Shown here: one piece after another, positions 46,838-56,332 of the stretch | Layout of the letters: each line of letters begins with the position of its first letter | How positions within the stretch are numbered: position 1 is the stretch's first letter | Source: Sphingobium sp. OAS761 | GTDB lineage: Bacteria > Pseudomonadota > Alphaproteobacteria > Sphingomonadales > Sphingomonadaceae | Assembly (NCBI RefSeq): GCF_024168485.1 | Contig: NZ_JALJVY010000001.1 | Span: forward strand, 434,001-498,000 | DNA: 64,000 nt | Reading direction: 5' to 3' | Position numbers and translations under genes: made by a program | The notes under the pieces: generated by a model | Databases searched by the model: none | Seen by the model: the letters and a program-made list of their open reading frames with translations, nothing else | Told to the model about the DNA's origin: nothing

Positions 46838-47503
46838 TTACCGCCCCGGCTCGTCCAGGCTGTAGCCAAGGCCGCGGATGGTGGTGATGACGTCGGCACC
46901 CAGTTTCTTGCGGATGCGCGTCACGAACACCTCGATCGTGTTGGAATCGCGGTCGAAGTCCTGATCGTAAATATGTTCGATCAATTCGGTGCGGCTCACC
47001 ACCTTGCCCTTGTGATGGAGCAGGTAGGACAGCAGCTTATATTCCTGCGCGGTGAGTTTCACCGGGTCGCCCTTCAGCGTGACCTTGCCCGACCGCGTAT
47101 CGAGCCGGACTTCGCCGGCGGTCAGCTCGCTCGACGCATTGCCCGATGCGCGGCGGATGAGCGCGCGCAGGCGGGCGATCAGTTCCTCGCTCTGGAACGG
47201 CTTGGCCAAATAATCGTCGGCACCCGCGTCCAGCCCGGCCACCTTGTCGGACCAGCTGTCGCGCGCCGTCAGCACCAGCACGGGGAAGGTCTTGCCTTCC
47301 TTGCGCCAGCGATCGAGCACGGTCAGCCCGTCGATGGTCGGCAGGCCAAGGTCCAGCACGACCGCGTCGTAGCTTTCGGTGGAGCCCAGAAAATGTCCGT
47401 CCTCGCCATCGGTGGCCAGGTCCACGGCATAGCCCGCGCCTTCCAGCGTGTTCCTGAGCTGCTGGCCCAGACTCGGTTCATCCTCCACGATCAGCAGGCG
47501 CAT
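46838..47503 (-). CDS. OmpR/PhoB-family response regulator
   Basis: 221 residues. Receiver domain with the acidic pocket Glu7/Asp8, phospho-acceptor Asp51 (AVVLDLGLPTIDG), LTARDSW and the KPF lysine. The winged-helix DNA-binding domain runs from about 125 to 220, with LTAQEYKLLSYLLHHKGKVV and RDSNTIEVFVTRIRKKLG. Paired with the downstream kinase and preceded by a PepSY-type gene, an order seen for PhoP/FeuP-like systems. Confidence 0.94.
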   Translation of the reverse strand: MRLLIVEDEPSLGQQLRNTLEGAGYAVDLATDGEDGHFLGSTESYDAVVLDLGLPTIDGLTVLDRWRKEGKTFPVLVLTARDSWSDKVAGLDAGADDYLAKPFQSEELIARLRALIRRASGNASSELTAGEVRLDTRSGKVTLKGDPVKLTAQEYKLLSYLLHHKGKVVSRTELIEHIYDQDFDRDSNTIEVFVTRIRKKLGADVITTIRGLGYSLDEPGR

Positions 47504-47539
47504 TCAGGTTCCATTCTTTTTTCCGTGTGCGCGCATCCC

Positions 47540-47863
47540 TCAGCGCGCCATGCCGATTATATCGCCCGTCCGGCCATCGGCATCAACCCACATGACCTTG
47601 CCGTCCCGCACATATTTCAGGCGGTAGCGGTTGGAGCTCGGATGAAATTCGCTGCCGACATAGGTGGCCCCGTTCATTTGGGCGTCGACGCGGCGCTTGA
47701 TCATGGAAAATGGCATCACCTGCCCGTCGAGCATGGCCCGGCGCGCGGCATCCTGTTCGTCGCGGCGCCCGCCCGCATCGGCCGCCGGCACGACGAGGGT
47801 CAGGGCCATGGCGACGGCACCGATCCCGGCTGTCAGGCTTTTCCAGTTCATCATCATGCGCAT
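47540..47863 (-). CDS. secreted PepSY-like small protein
   Basis: 107 residues. Signal peptide ending VVPAADAGG near residue 31; the mature part has ISMIKRRVD-type PFSMIKRRVDAQMNGATYVG and YRLKYVRDGKVMWVDADGRTGDIIG, the strand pattern of a PepSY domain. It is 36 bases upstream of the response regulator and on the same strand, so it likely modulates or belongs to that two-component system. First ATG 47863 used; ATGs at 47857-47851 are alternatives. Confidence 0.82.
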   Translation of the reverse strand: MRMMMNWKSLTAGIGAVAMALTLVVPAADAGGRRDEQDAARRAMLDGQVMPFSMIKRRVDAQMNGATYVGSEFHPSSNRYRLKYVRDGKVMWVDADGRTGDIIGMAR

Positions 47864-47956
47864 GGCTTTAGGCGTGGGGCATTGAACAGGTGGTGAATGA
47901 TCGCGGGCCTTTTCCGGACTGGAAAGGGTGCCGCCCCTCGCTTATGCCGCATTGTC

Positions 47957-49450
47957 ATGCCGATGCAAGACGATAGACCCATTGCCGACCCGCCACTGTG
48001 GCGTGCCATCCCGCGCTGGTGGCGGGGGCATGTAACGCGGGAGATCGACCATCAGGCGGTGGTGGACCGGGTCCGGGAAGACGATGGCTGGAGCCCGCGC
48101 TACGCGTTCATGATCCTGATGTCGGCGGGTATCGCGGTGCTGGGGCTGCTCCTGTCGTCGCCGGCGGTGGTGATCGGGGCGATGCTCATATCGCCCCTGA
48201 TGGGGCCGATCGTCGGACTGGGTTTCGCCTTGGCGACGGTCGATTCGCGGGAAATCCGCCGGACCCTGTCCACGCTGGCGGCGGGGGCGGCAATCGCCGT
48301 CGTCTTCACCGCCTTCATCGTGCTGCTTTCGCCATTGCAGACGGTGACCAACGAGATCGCGGCGCGCACCCGGCCCAACCTGTTCGACCTGATGGTCGCG
48401 CTATTTTCTGCCCTGGCCGGGGCCTATGCGATGATCCGGGGCAAGGCGGGGACCATCGTCGGCGTCGCCATCGCCACGGCCCTGATGCCGCCGCTCGCGA
48501 CTGTTGGCTTTGGTCTTGCGACGCTCAACGCCACGGTAGCGGGCGGCGCATTCCTGCTGTTCTTCACCAACTTCGTCACCATCGCGCTGGCGGCGGGCAT
48601 CATGGCCCGGCTTTACGGGTTCGGCCGCGAACTCTCGCCCCGGCAGAGCTGGCTGCAAACGGCGTTCATCATTGGCATCTTCCTGGCGCTCGCGGTGCCG
48701 CTGGGCCTGTCGCTGGGACGTATAGCGTGGGAAGCGCGCGCCTCGCGCGAGGCACGGGACGTCATCAGCCGCGAATTCGCCGACGAAGCCCGGATCAGCC
48801 AGATCGAGATCGATTTCGGCGCCCGTCCGCTGGCGGTGACGGCCAGCGTGCTGACGAGCCGTTATGAACGGGACGCGTCGGCGCGGGCGACCCGCATCCT
48901 GTCCGACATTCTGGGTCAGCCGGTGGCGCTCGACATCGAACAGATCCGGGTCGGCGAAGGGACGGACACGGAAAATGCGCAATTGCTGGCCGCGCAATCG
49001 GCCCGGCGCGAGGTGCAGGGGCAGGTCGACCGGCTGACCGACCGGCTGGCGCTGATCGCGGGCGTGGATGCCGACGCGGTGACGGTCGATACTGCGCGCA
49101 AACGGGCCATCGTGCGGGCAAAGCCGCTGCCGGATGCGGGCCTGGCGACCTATCGGGTGCTGGAGCAGCGCGCTCTTCAGACGGCACCCGGCTGGACCAT
49201 AGAAGTGACGCCGCCAGTGTTGCCGCTGCCGGAACTTGCGCTGGGGGAAGACGGGACGCCCGGAGATGCCGACGCCCTGGCCCTCACCATCTGGGCGGGG
49301 CGGCGCACCGGGCTTCCGATCGATCTCGCCGTTCGTGGCGACAGCGACGCGGCGCTGCTGAAGGCATTTACCGATCGCGGCATAGATGCGCGGATCGTGC
49401 GCGGCACCAGCGCGGACCGGGCGGTGCCGCGCTGGCGAACGGCGGAATAG
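47957..49450 (+). CDS. DUF389 family membrane protein
   Basis: 497 residues with this start. Six or so membrane helices make up the first half, including ILMSAGIAVLGLLLSSPAVV, IGAMLISPLMGPIVGLGFAL, MIRGKAGTIVGVAIATALMPP and GAFLLFFTNFVTIALAAG. This is the TIGR00341/DUF389 domain. The second half is soluble with alpha/beta repeats. Function unknown. ATG 47897, with AGGTGG close by, would add 20 residues, and ATG 47963 would remove two; the choice is not firm. Confidence 0.88.
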   Translation: MPMQDDRPIADPPLWRAIPRWWRGHVTREIDHQAVVDRVREDDGWSPRYAFMILMSAGIAVLGLLLSSPAVVIGAMLISPLMGPIVGLGFALATVDSREIRRTLSTLAAGAAIAVVFTAFIVLLSPLQTVTNEIAARTRPNLFDLMVALFSALAGAYAMIRGKAGTIVGVAIATALMPPLATVGFGLATLNATVAGGAFLLFFTNFVTIALAAGIMARLYGFGRELSPRQSWLQTAFIIGIFLALAVPLGLSLGRIAWEARASREARDVISREFADEARISQIEIDFGARPLAVTASVLTSRYERDASARATRILSDILGQPVALDIEQIRVGEGTDTENAQLLAAQSARREVQGQVDRLTDRLALIAGVDADAVTVDTARKRAIVRAKPLPDAGLATYRVLEQRALQTAPGWTIEVTPPVLPLPELALGEDGTPGDADALALTIWAGRRTGLPIDLAVRGDSDAALLKAFTDRGIDARIVRGTSADRAVPRWRTAE

Positions 49451-49453
49451 GGC

Positions 49454-50191
49454 TCAGCGGTCCAGCGCGTACTGGACGGTCAGTGTCGCCGACATGCTGA
49501 CCTGTCCCGGTTCGACCGGGGTGATCGGAGCGGCATCGGCCTTGAAGCGCGTGCTCATCATCGGCGGTGCGGGCGGCGGGGGCATGCTGCCGTTGCTGCT
49601 TTCGCTGATCGACACCAGCCGCACGGAACGATAGCCGGCCGCTTGCGCATAGAATTCTGCCTGCGCCTTTGCGCTCCTGAGCGCCTGGCTGCGCGCCTGA
49701 ACGATCAGGGTGGAAGGATCGTCGATCGAGAAGCTTGGCCCGTTTATGTTGGTGGCACCGGCCGCGACCATGGCGTCGAGCGAGGCGCCTACCTTCTTGA
49801 TGTCGCGCAGCTTGACGCTGAGCTGGTTCGAGGCCTCATAGCCGATGAAGCGCGGCCCCGCCGGTTCGCCGTCGCGGTTGTTGTAATCATATTGGGCGTT
49901 CAGGTTGATGCCGCTGGTCTGAATATCCTTCTTGGCGATGCCGGCGCGGCCGAGTGCGGCGATCAGCTTTTCCGTCTTGGCCGCATTGTCCTGCATGGCC
50001 GCCTGCGCGGTCTGCGCGCGCGTCTGGACGCCGGTGCCGACGACCGCGATGTCGGGCGTGCCCTCGACGCTCTCTGTCACCGTCAGCGTTACCACGGGGG
50101 CCGTTTCGGCGATATTGACGCTGGTCTGCGCAATCGCCGCCATGGGAACGGCGGACGCAGACAGGGCGGTGAGGGCGAGGACGTATTTCAT
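49454..50191 (-). CDS. SIMPL (DUF541) domain periplasmic protein
   Basis: 245 residues. Signal peptide (1-22, ending AAIAQ). The SIMPL/BP26 domain shows VTLTVTESVEGTPDIAVVG, GVQTRAQTAQAAMQDNAAK, GIAKKDIQTSGINLNAQYDY and TVQYALDR. Homologues form large periplasmic rings or respond to oxidative stress, role unclear. AAGGAG eight bases before ATG 50191 decides the start. Convergent with the DUF389 gene, three bases apart. Confidence 0.88.
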   Translation of the reverse strand: MKYVLALTALSASAVPMAAIAQTSVNIAETAPVVTLTVTESVEGTPDIAVVGTGVQTRAQTAQAAMQDNAAKTEKLIAALGRAGIAKKDIQTSGINLNAQYDYNNRDGEPAGPRFIGYEASNQLSVKLRDIKKVGASLDAMVAAGATNINGPSFSIDDPSTLIVQARSQALRSAKAQAEFYAQAAGYRSVRLVSISESSNGSMPPPPAPPMMSTRFKADAAPITPVEPGQVSMSATLTVQYALDR

Positions 50192-50332
50192 GAAGGATGC
50201 TCCTTGAACGATGCGCGCCTGTGTGCGGCGGTTGCGCTGAACTGACGCTGACATAGGTTGAAAGCCGTTCGAAAGCTTTCCGGTTCCACGCCCCCTTGCT
50301 CCGGACCGCCCGAGCGCCTAGCTGGCGCAACC

Positions 50333-52117
50333 ATGGCGGCACCACTTCTTTCCTATGAAAATCTCGGCCTCTCGCAGGGCGCGCACTGGCTGTTCGAGGG
50401 GATCGACATTCATGTCGGCGAGCGCGACCGGCTGGCACTGATCGGGCGCAACGGTGCAGGCAAGACGACGCTGCTGAAGCTGATCGCTGGTTTGATCGAG
50501 CCCGATCGCGGCACGCGGTCCGTGCGGCCGGGCGCGCGGGTCATCATGCTGGAGCAGGATCCGGATGTTTCGGCCTATGCGACGCTCCACGATTTCGCGC
50601 TGGCGGGCGAATGGGCACCGCCCGCGCATGAGGTGGAAGCGATCGCCGACCAGCTGGGCATCGACCTGTCGCGCGAGGCGTCGACCGCAAGCGGTGGCGA
50701 ACGTCGCCGCGCCGCCATCGCCCGCGCGCTGGCGAGCGAGCCGGACCTGCTGCTGCTGGACGAGCCGACAAACCATCTGGATATCGCCGCGATCGACTGG
50801 CTGGAAAACTGGCTGGCGCGCTATAGCGGCGCTTTCATCGTGATCAGCCATGACCGGGCCTTCCTGACGCGCCTCACGCGGCAGACGCTGTGGCTGGATC
50901 GCGGCTCTATGCGCCGCAACGAAATAGGCTTCGGCGGTTTCGAACAATGGATGGAAGCGGTGTATGCCGAGGAAGCGCGCGCCGCAGAGAAGCTGGATGC
51001 TAAGCTGAAGATCGAAGCGCACTGGCTGGAGCGCGGCGTCACCGCACGGCGCAAGCGCAATCAGGGGCGCCTGGCGAAATTGTGGGAGATGCGTGCCGAG
51101 CGCGCGGCGATGCAGGGGCCGCAGGGCACGGCGAAGATTGCCGTCGCGAGCGATGACAGCAAGACCAGGAGCGTCATCAAGGCCGAGGATGTGACCAAGG
51201 CGTTCGGCGACCGGACGATCATCCGCGATTTCACCTTGCGGGTGCAGCGCGGCGACCGGATCGGCATCGTCGGCGGCAATGGCGCGGGCAAATCGACACT
51301 GCTGAAGCTGTTGACGGGCGGGATGGCGCCCGACAGCGGGGACGTGACGCTGGCCCGGACGCTGGACATGATCTTCATCGACCAGCAGCGCAGCCTGATG
51401 CGCGGCGACAAGACGGTGCGCGATGTGCTGGCCGAAGGGGGCGACTGGATCGACGTGCGCGGCGTCCGCAAGCATGTGCACGGCTATCTCAAGGAATTTC
51501 TGTTCGATCCCTCCCTGGCCGATGTCAAGGTGGCCACGCTGTCGGGTGGCGAGCGGTCGCGCCTGTTGTTCGCGCGTGAGTTCGCCCGCGAATCCAACCT
51601 GCTGGTGCTGGACGAGCCGACCAACGACCTGGATCTGGAAACGCTCGACTTGTTGCAGGAAGTCATCGCCGATTATGACGGCACTGTCCTGATCGTCAGC
51701 CACGACCGAGACTTTCTGGACCGCACGGTAACGGTCACCCTGGGCCTGGATGGTTCGGGCCATGTAGACGTGATCGTCGGCGGCTATGCCGACTGGGTCG
51801 CCAAGCGCGACCCGCGCCGGGACGCGACGAGGGCGGAGAAGAAGGAAGTAGCGCCACCGCCGCCGCCCAGGCCCGCGTCCAACAAGCTCAGCTACAAGGA
51901 CCAGCGCGAACTCGACCTGCTGCCGGGGCGCATAGAGGCGCTGGAGGCGGCGATCGCCCGGGACGAGGCGCTGCTGGCCGATCCGGCGCTCTACACCCGG
52001 GATCCCGCCCGTTTCGCCGCGCTCACCGGCGCGATCGAGCAGGCGCGCGGCGAAAAGGACGCGGCCGAGGAGCGCTGGCTGGATCTCGCGGAAAAGGCTG
52101 AAGGAATGGGCGGCTAG
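50333..52117 (+). CDS. uup: ABC-F ATPase, Uup-like
   Basis: 594 residues, two ABC domains in one chain without membrane segments. Walker A IGRNGAGKTTLLKL and VGGNGAGKSTLLKL, signature SGGER twice, Walker B LLLLDEPTNHLD and LLVLDEPTNDLD. An arm linker with ARRKRNQGRLAKL separates them. The C-terminal coiled coil (LSYKDQRELDLLPGRIEALE and beyond) after a proline linker is the feature of Uup, which acts at ribosomes or branched DNA. Start by homology at ATG 50333. Confidence 0.9.
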   Translation: MAAPLLSYENLGLSQGAHWLFEGIDIHVGERDRLALIGRNGAGKTTLLKLIAGLIEPDRGTRSVRPGARVIMLEQDPDVSAYATLHDFALAGEWAPPAHEVEAIADQLGIDLSREASTASGGERRRAAIARALASEPDLLLLDEPTNHLDIAAIDWLENWLARYSGAFIVISHDRAFLTRLTRQTLWLDRGSMRRNEIGFGGFEQWMEAVYAEEARAAEKLDAKLKIEAHWLERGVTARRKRNQGRLAKLWEMRAERAAMQGPQGTAKIAVASDDSKTRSVIKAEDVTKAFGDRTIIRDFTLRVQRGDRIGIVGGNGAGKSTLLKLLTGGMAPDSGDVTLARTLDMIFIDQQRSLMRGDKTVRDVLAEGGDWIDVRGVRKHVHGYLKEFLFDPSLADVKVATLSGGERSRLLFAREFARESNLLVLDEPTNDLDLETLDLLQEVIADYDGTVLIVSHDRDFLDRTVTVTLGLDGSGHVDVIVGGYADWVAKRDPRRDATRAEKKEVAPPPPPRPASNKLSYKDQRELDLLPGRIEALEAAIARDEALLADPALYTRDPARFAALTGAIEQARGEKDAAEERWLDLAEKAEGMGG

Positions 52118-52196
52118 GGCCCGAGCGCCGGCCCTATCGACTTGATGCGACCGGCGGCTCGGCTATCAGGGGTTCGGTGATGGAAAAGGGCGATCC

Positions 52197-52913
52197 ATGC
52201 AGGTGATTGAAACGGTTGCCGACGACGGTCATCATGCGGTCCATTACATCAATCGCGTAGGATGGCTGCGCGCGGCCGTGCTCGGCGCCAATGACGGCAT
52301 TGTCTCAACGTCCAGTCTGCTGGCCGGGATCGCCGCGTCGGGGGCCGGCCATGGCGCGATATTGCTGTCCGGCATCGCCGCGCTGGTGGCGGGCGCGATG
52401 TCGATGGCGGCGGGCGAATATGTCTCCGTCAGCGCGCAGGCCGACACCGAAAGGGCGGACCTGGCCAAGGAACGCCACGCCCTCGCGCACCAGCCCGAAA
52501 CGGAATGGCGCGAACTGCGCGACATCTATGTCGAACGCGGCCTGTCGCCCGACCTGGCGGGGGAGGTCGCCCGGCAGTTGATGGCCGCCGATGCGCTGGG
52601 CGCCCACGCGCGCGACGAACTGGGCATTTCGGATTTTTCCAAGGCGCGCCCGGTGCAGGCGGCCGTCGCGTCCGCCGCCAGCTTTTCCGTCGGCGCGCTG
52701 CCGCCGCTGCTGACCGTGGCACTGGTCCCGGCACCTGCCACCATCGCCGCCATCGTGGCAAGCACGCTTCTGTGCCTGGCGCTGCTGGGCTATGCGGGGG
52801 CCAGCCTGGGCGGCGGTCACCGCTATCGGTCAATGGTGCGGGTCGTGTTCTGGGGCGCGCTCGCCATGGCGTTGACGGCGGGAACCGGGCATATGGTCGG
52901 CGCGACGCTTTGA
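52197..52913 (+). CDS. VIT1/CCC1-type iron/manganese transporter
   Basis: 238 residues. Five membrane helices; GWLRAAVLGANDGIVSTSSL is the hallmark first helix. AGAMSMAAGEYVSVSAQADTE and the cytosolic metal-binding segment with Glu/His-rich ERADLAKERHALAHQPETE follow, then DELGISDF and AASFSVGALPPLL. It probably exports Fe(II) or Mn(II) from the cytosol. Followed by the glutathione peroxidase gene after 34 bases, which fits a metal/oxidative-stress theme. Confidence 0.9.
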   Translation: MQVIETVADDGHHAVHYINRVGWLRAAVLGANDGIVSTSSLLAGIAASGAGHGAILLSGIAALVAGAMSMAAGEYVSVSAQADTERADLAKERHALAHQPETEWRELRDIYVERGLSPDLAGEVARQLMAADALGAHARDELGISDFSKARPVQAAVASAASFSVGALPPLLTVALVPAPATIAAIVASTLLCLALLGYAGASLGGGHRYRSMVRVVFWGALAMALTAGTGHMVGATL

Positions 52914-52947
52914 CGGGACCCGCAAGAACATCTGCGAAGGAGGATAT

Positions 52948-53496
52948 ATGACGACCGACATCCAGCACATTCCGCTCAAGACCATCAATGGTGCCGACGC
53001 CAGCCTGGGCGATTATGCGGGCAAGGTGGTGCTGGCGGTCAACGTCGCATCCAAATGCGGGCTGACGCCGCAATATGAAGGGCTGGAGAAACTCTATTCC
53101 GACTATAAGGACAAGGGGCTGGTGGTCGCCGGTTTCCCCGCCAACGATTTCGGCGCGCAGGAACCGGGCAGCAACGACGAGATTGCGACCTTCTGCACCA
53201 CCAATTTCGGCGTCGACTTCCCGATGTTCGAGAAGATCGTCGTGACCGGTCCGGACAAGCATCCGCTCTATGCCGCGCTGACCGGCGCGATGCCCAGCGC
53301 GCAGGGCGACGGCGACGCGTTCCGCGAACAGTTGAAGGGCTATGGCATGACGCCGACGCAGGAGCCCGAAGTGCTGTGGAATTTCGAGAAATTCTTGATC
53401 GCGAAGGACGGCAGCGTCGCGGCCCGTTTCGCGCCCGCGACCACGCCCGACGACCCGGCTCTGATGGCTGCGATCGAGGCGGAACTGGCCAAGTGA
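52948..53496 (+). CDS. glutathione peroxidase family protein
   Basis: 182 residues. Thioredoxin-fold peroxidase: the peroxidatic cysteine is Cys37 in NVASKCGLTPQY, and WNFEKFLI carries the conserved Trp/Asn. The usual catalytic Gln in the FPxNQF motif is replaced (FPANDFGAQEPG, Asp67). It is likely thioredoxin dependent, as most bacterial members are. AAGGAGG precedes ATG 52948. The stop overlaps the start of the next gene (GTGA). Confidence 0.9.
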   Translation: MTTDIQHIPLKTINGADASLGDYAGKVVLAVNVASKCGLTPQYEGLEKLYSDYKDKGLVVAGFPANDFGAQEPGSNDEIATFCTTNFGVDFPMFEKIVVTGPDKHPLYAALTGAMPSAQGDGDAFREQLKGYGMTPTQEPEVLWNFEKFLIAKDGSVAARFAPATTPDDPALMAAIEAELAK

Positions 53497-54821
53497 GCCT
53501 GCGCGGTCCGATCGCGCGCGGGACGGTCGCCACCCTGCTGATGCTGGGTGGCGCTTCGCTTGCCCATGCCGCGCTCGGCCCCGCGGAAAAGACGATCGGG
53601 GCCAGCGTGGAGGCGGGCTACGAGCCGTCTGTCGCGCTGCTCGAAAAGCTGGTGAACCAGAATAGCGGGTCGATGAATCTTGCAGGCGTGAAGGCCGTGG
53701 CTGACATGCTCCGTCCGGAATTCGAAGCGCTGGGATTTGCCGTGCGCTGGGTGCCGATGGACCGGGCCAAGCGCGCAGGTCACCTGATCGCGACGCACAA
53801 GGGTAAGGCCGGCACGACGAAGATGCTGCTTATCGGCCATCTCGATACCGTGTTCGAACCCGATTCGCCGTTCCAGAGCTTCGCGCGGGACGGCGATTTC
53901 GCCACTGGTCCAGGCGTCGCCGACGACAAGGGCGGCGTGACGACGATGCTGCTGGCGCTGAAGGCGATGCGGGCGGCCGGTACGCTGCGGGCTGCGAATG
54001 TCGAGGTGGTCCTGACCGGTGACGAGGAAGATGTGGGCGATCCCAAAGCCGTTGCCCGCGCCGACCTGATCGCGGCGGGAAAGCGCGCGGATGTCGCGCT
54101 GGATTTCGAAGGGCTCTCGCAGGAGGACGGCAAGGACATGGGGTCGATTGCGCGCCGGTCCTCCAATAGCTGGACGCTGACCGCGACCGGCAAATCCGGG
54201 CACAGTTCGGGCATCTTCTCGGAAAAGGCCGGGGACGGTGCGATTTATGAGCTGGCACGGATCATCACCGCCTTCCGCAAGGAATTGCCCGAACCCAATC
54301 TGACCTTCAATGTCGGCCTGATCGGCGGCGGCCAGAGTGCGGAGGTGGATGGCGACGGCGTGCGCATCGCCGTCACGGGAAAGACGAACATCATTCCTCC
54401 CGTCGCGGTCGCCAAGGGCGATTTCCGGACGCTGAGCGAAGAGCAGACGCAGCGTGTGCGCGACCGGATGCAGGCGATCGCGACGAGTGGGCATCTGCCC
54501 GGCACGTCCGCCGGCATCGCCTTCGACCTGGGCTACCCGTCAATGGCGCCGACGGCAGGCAACAAGGCGCTGCTGGCGAAACTGAACGTCATCAACGCGG
54601 ACCTGGGCCTGCCCGAAATGCCCGCGCTCGATCCGCTGAAGCGCGGGGCGGGTGACATCGCCTTCGTTTCGGGAGATACGGACGGCCTGGTGGGTCTCGG
54701 TCCGACATCCAGCGGCGATCACAGCCCGGCGGAGAAGGTCGACCTGGCCAGCATGAAGCGGCAGGCGATCCGCGCGGCGATCCTGATGAGCCGCCTGGCG
54801 ACGGAGAAGAGCCGAAAATAA
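53493..54821 (+). CDS. secreted M20-family metallopeptidase (carboxypeptidase G2-like)
   Basis: 442 residues from GTG 53493, which directly precedes a signal peptide (GTVATLLMLGGASLAHA). Zinc residues are in LIGHLDTVFEP (His/Asp), GVADDKGGVTTML (Asp), VLTGDEEDVGD (Glu general base plus ligand), ALDFEG and GDHSPAEK (His). The dimerisation domain contains SGHSSGIFSEKAGDGAI. Family members remove C-terminal glutamate or other residues from small peptides. Translational coupling to the peroxidase gene is suggested by the GTGA overlap. Confidence 0.9.
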   Translation: MSLRGPIARGTVATLLMLGGASLAHAALGPAEKTIGASVEAGYEPSVALLEKLVNQNSGSMNLAGVKAVADMLRPEFEALGFAVRWVPMDRAKRAGHLIATHKGKAGTTKMLLIGHLDTVFEPDSPFQSFARDGDFATGPGVADDKGGVTTMLLALKAMRAAGTLRAANVEVVLTGDEEDVGDPKAVARADLIAAGKRADVALDFEGLSQEDGKDMGSIARRSSNSWTLTATGKSGHSSGIFSEKAGDGAIYELARIITAFRKELPEPNLTFNVGLIGGGQSAEVDGDGVRIAVTGKTNIIPPVAVAKGDFRTLSEEQTQRVRDRMQAIATSGHLPGTSAGIAFDLGYPSMAPTAGNKALLAKLNVINADLGLPEMPALDPLKRGAGDIAFVSGDTDGLVGLGPTSSGDHSPAEKVDLASMKRQAIRAAILMSRLATEKSRK

Positions 54822-55014
54822 TCCCGACACTCCACTTTACGACCAAGGCTCTGGACCAGTTGATCGCCTTTCTGAAGCCGTTTCGCGAGTTCGACCTATG
54901 GCGATGTCTCCGGCCGCGCCGACGGCGGCAAGGGCGGCCTGATCGTCGACGCCAGCGCCTGAGGCAGCGGACGGGCCTCGACAGCAGGGGGCGGGCGGCT
55001 TTAAGCCAGCCTTC

Positions 55015-55659
55015 ATGCTTCCCCCGACGCCCTCGCTCGCAACGACCATCGGCCCGGTGCTGGAAACCTTGGGCATTGTCGGCACCTTCGTTTTTGCCGC
55101 ATCGGGAGCGCTGGCAGCCGCGCGCCTGCGTCAGACGCTCGTCACCTTCGCCTTCTTCGCGCTGGTGACGGGGGTTGGCGGCGGCACGGTACGCGACCTC
55201 CTGATCGGCGCGCCGGTATTCTGGATCGTGGATTCCGTGCCGGCTATCACCTGCACGGCGGCGGCGTTGATGGTCTGGTTCACCCCGCGTCGCTGGTGGA
55301 GCGAGCGGGCGCTCGACTGGCTCGACGCGATCGGGCTGGCGGCGTTCGCAGTGTTCGGTTCGGCCAAGGCGATGAGCCTTGGCGTGCCGCCTTTCGTCGC
55401 GGCGATGATGGGCGTGGTGACCGGCTGCGTCGGCGGCATCATGCGCGACCTGCTGGCGGGCGAGCCGTCGATCCTGCTGCGGCCCGAACTCTATGTCACC
55501 GCCGCCGCCGTCGCGTCGGGCCTGTTCGTGCTGTTGCGTTGGGCAGGGCTGGAGGTGCCGGTGGCGGGCATGGTCGCCGCGCTCGCCGGATTCGCGCTGC
55601 GCGCAGTCGCCATCCGCAGGGGACTGGGCCTGCCGACCTATCGCGACGGTGCAGGCTGA
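55015..55659 (+). CDS. TRIC-type channel family protein (UPF0126)
   Basis: 214 residues, seven membrane helices as two repeats: TLGIVGTFVFAASGALAAAR with GVGGGTVRDLLIG, then AFAVFGSAKAMSLGVPP with GCVGGIMRDLLAGE. The GGG-RDLL signature in each half matches the prokaryotic TRIC family, trimeric cation channels of the inner membrane. Convergent with radC by four bases. The 193 bases upstream hold no clear gene. Confidence 0.9.
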   Translation: MLPPTPSLATTIGPVLETLGIVGTFVFAASGALAAARLRQTLVTFAFFALVTGVGGGTVRDLLIGAPVFWIVDSVPAITCTAAALMVWFTPRRWWSERALDWLDAIGLAAFAVFGSAKAMSLGVPPFVAAMMGVVTGCVGGIMRDLLAGEPSILLRPELYVTAAAVASGLFVLLRWAGLEVPVAGMVAALAGFALRAVAIRRGLGLPTYRDGAG

Positions 55660-55663
55660 TCGG

Positions 55664-56332
55664 TCAGAGCAGGCCCTTGGCACGCATGCTGACATGGCCC
55701 TGTGCGCCGATGATGACATGATCGTGGACGCCGATCCCCAGCCGCTTTCCCGCATCGATGATCTGACGCGTCACGTCGATGTCCTGCCGGCTGGGGTCGG
55801 GCGATCCGCTGGGGTGGTTATGCACCAGGATCAGCGCCGCCGATCCCAGGTCGATGGCCCGACGGATTACCTCGCGCACATAGATTGCCGCCTGATCTAT
55901 CGACCCGTCGCCCATATGTTCGTCGCGGATCAACATGTTGCGGCTATTGAGATGCAGAACCCGGACGCGCTCCACCGTCAGAAACGCCATATCCGCGCGC
56001 AGATAGTCGAGCAGCGCCTGCCAGCTTCCCAGCACGGGTCGTGCCGCCACCTCGTTGCGCAGCATCCGCAGCGCTGTCGCCTGCACAATCTTGATCGCGG
56101 CCACGCTGGTGTCGCCCATGCCCGGTACGCGGCCGATCGCCTGCCAGTCGGCGCTCATCAGCCCGCCTATGCCGCCGAATTCGCGCAGCAGCGCCTTCGC
56201 CAGCGCTTTCGTGTCACGGCGCGGAATCGCGAGCGCGAGCAGATATTCGATCAGTTCATGATCGAGCAGCCCGTCACCGCCGCCGTCCGCCAGCCGGGCG
56301 CGCAACCGCGCCCGGCTGGCCCGTGCCGTCAT
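55664..56332 (-). CDS. RadC family protein (JAB/MPN domain)
   Basis: 222 residues. N-terminal helix-hairpin-helix-like segment (LLREFGGIGGLMSADWQAIG) and the C-terminal JAB domain with LHLNSRNMLIRDEHMGDGSI and the metal motif ILVHNHPSGSPDPSRQD (HxH plus Asp). Originally linked to DNA repair, the family role is unsettled. Divergent from ydbH. Confidence 0.9.
   Translation of the reverse strand: MTARASRARLRARLADGGGDGLLDHELIEYLLALAIPRRDTKALAKALLREFGGIGGLMSADWQAIGRVPGMGDTSVAAIKIVQATALRMLRNEVAARPVLGSWQALLDYLRADMAFLTVERVRVLHLNSRNMLIRDEHMGDGSIDQAAIYVREVIRRAIDLGSAALILVHNHPSGSPDPSRQDIDVTRQIIDAGKRLGIGVHDHVIIGAQGHVSMRAKGLL

Noticed and set aside
54822..55014. Short open stretch ending GGKGGLIVDASA before a stop, possible gene remnant
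   Set aside because: Only about 28 codons after an in-frame stop, no start or SD, and no family recognised; insufficient to call a pseudogene.
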